Shown here piece by piece: positions 63,376 to 64,000 of a DNA stretch of 64,000 bases. The DNA is taken from assembly GCF_048569485.1 (NCBI RefSeq), contig NC_134355.1:560411642-560475641 (forward strand), written 5' to 3'. This DNA is from Anomaloglossus baeobatrachus. Taxonomy: Eukaryota; Chordata; Amphibia; Anura; Aromobatidae. The position numbers and the translations under genes were made by a program. Numbering within the stretch: the first letter of the stretch is position 1; each line of letters begins with the position of its first letter. The notes below the pieces were generated by a model. The model made no database searches. It worked only from the letters and a program-made list of their open reading frames with translations, and was not told the DNA's origin.

Positions 63376-63600
63376 TTTTTCCCTCTTGTAGGCTTTTCCT
63401 TTCTTTTCTCTTCAGTTCCCCTCGCCTCTTCAATCTATATGGACCAAGGTGCCCTTCCCCCTCGGGGGTGTAGGGGATCCTAACATCTATGGGGGACCGG
63501 GTTTCTCTCTCTTTAGTATCTACTGATAAATCGCTCTTCTGGTAGCCAGGTCACTTATGCTGATGGGAGGTGAAGTGAAATTGAGACCAGAGGCAACAAA
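63376..63600. other. No gene seen; possible L1 inter-ORF sequence
   Basis: May be the spacer between L1 ORF1 and ORF2, judged only by position. No domain is visible. Confidence 0.3.
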
Positions 63601-63611
63601 TAATAGGTATG

Positions 63612-63735
63612 GGCAATGAGGGAGGGAGTATTGTATGCTGGCACGGCTATTGGGCAATGAGGGAGGGGGTATTGTATGCTGGCACGGCTATTGGGCAATG
63701 AGGGAGGGGGTATTGTATGCTGGCACGGCTATTGA
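63612..63735. repeat. Three-copy tandem repeat, 49-bp unit
   Basis: GGGCAATGAGGGAGGGGGTA then TTGTATGCTGGCACGGCTAT occurs three times with one variant base, so it is a recent expansion. The remaining sequence to 64000 shows no gene. Confidence 0.9.
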
Positions 63736-64000
63736 CCAGGAAGGCCTTGCTCTGGTGTGTTAGATAACAGAACAATGGGGGACAGGCTATATGTAAATGT
63801 GAATCAGTAGGCTGAGAGGGGATTGCGGAGCCAGGAGCATCACAGAAAAAATGGAAGTGACGAGACGATTGATTGTAAAGGGGGGGACAGTTGAGGGGTT
63901 GTTAGTTGACAATAGATTTAGGTTGAATAGTTGGGTTCAGGGAAAGCAACGCTATAAGCACACCGAAAGAAAACTGAGGGCAGTTTTGGGGGTAGCCAAC

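Noticed and set aside
62846-63391. 181-codon Phe/Leu/Ser-rich frame that could pass as a membrane protein
   Set aside because: It is a translation of a pyrimidine-only simple repeat.

Overview
The window is vertebrate nuclear DNA, most likely from a frog or toad with a large, repeat-rich genome. The evidence is a split host gene with vertebrate splice sites (MTERF4) set among transposon families typical of anurans: TWA-flanked fold-back MITEs, TTAA-flanked elements, L2 and CR1 LINEs, a DIRS element and a Gmr1-type Ty3/gypsy element. Host coding sequence is only about 3% of the 64 kb. I saw no tRNA, rRNA or CRISPR.

Layout: 1-2060 holds a dispersed repeat, a purine-rich GACAGA tract and a MITE. 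2372-3978 holds a truncated Tc1 transposon followed by a fold-back repeat. 3977-6312 holds three look-alike hairpins and further fold-back elements. 6312-10366 is a tandem array of diverged units of about 365-395 bp, split by a probable solo LTR (7210-8336). 10860-11168 looks like a promoter and first exon. 11330-12760 is a minisatellite of about 78 bp. 13133-17352 is a string of MITEs.

A HARBI1-like (PIF/Harbinger nuclease) gene runs from 18106 to 28551 in three coding segments. Its 9 kb intron contains an L2 LINE, an L1 fragment, a TA-flanked element and a nested stack of MITEs around a 1.6 kb palindrome. A decayed Tc1 element (29101-32384) carries two MITEs. A largely complete DIRS retroelement lies at 33398-39470. 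MTERF4 exons lie at 44223-44529, 47290-47474 and 48179-48604. A TTAA-flanked element follows. Then comes a Gmr1-type Ty3/gypsy fossil on the minus strand (51527-57859), interrupted by a 1.4 kb repeat. A dead CR1 LINE, a TA-flanked element with a 40-bp minisatellite, and an L1 ORF1 fragment reach the right edge.

The most unusual signal is a motif seen at five places (23.6, 25.5/26.8, 28.9, 43.4 and 51.5 kb). It reads CTGANGA, one extra base, a short stem whose sequence differs at each locus but stays paired, then GAAACG(CGTA), then AATAAA. At three loci the flanks can also pair. This is close to a minimal hammerhead ribozyme. Four of the five lie in head-to-head palindromes, and two of those have 14-bp target-site duplications, so they look like retroposed elements. 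A second pattern is MITEs of different families stacked end to end on one shared TTA. A third is the HARBI1-like protein, which is well preserved but has glycine where the first catalytic aspartate is expected.
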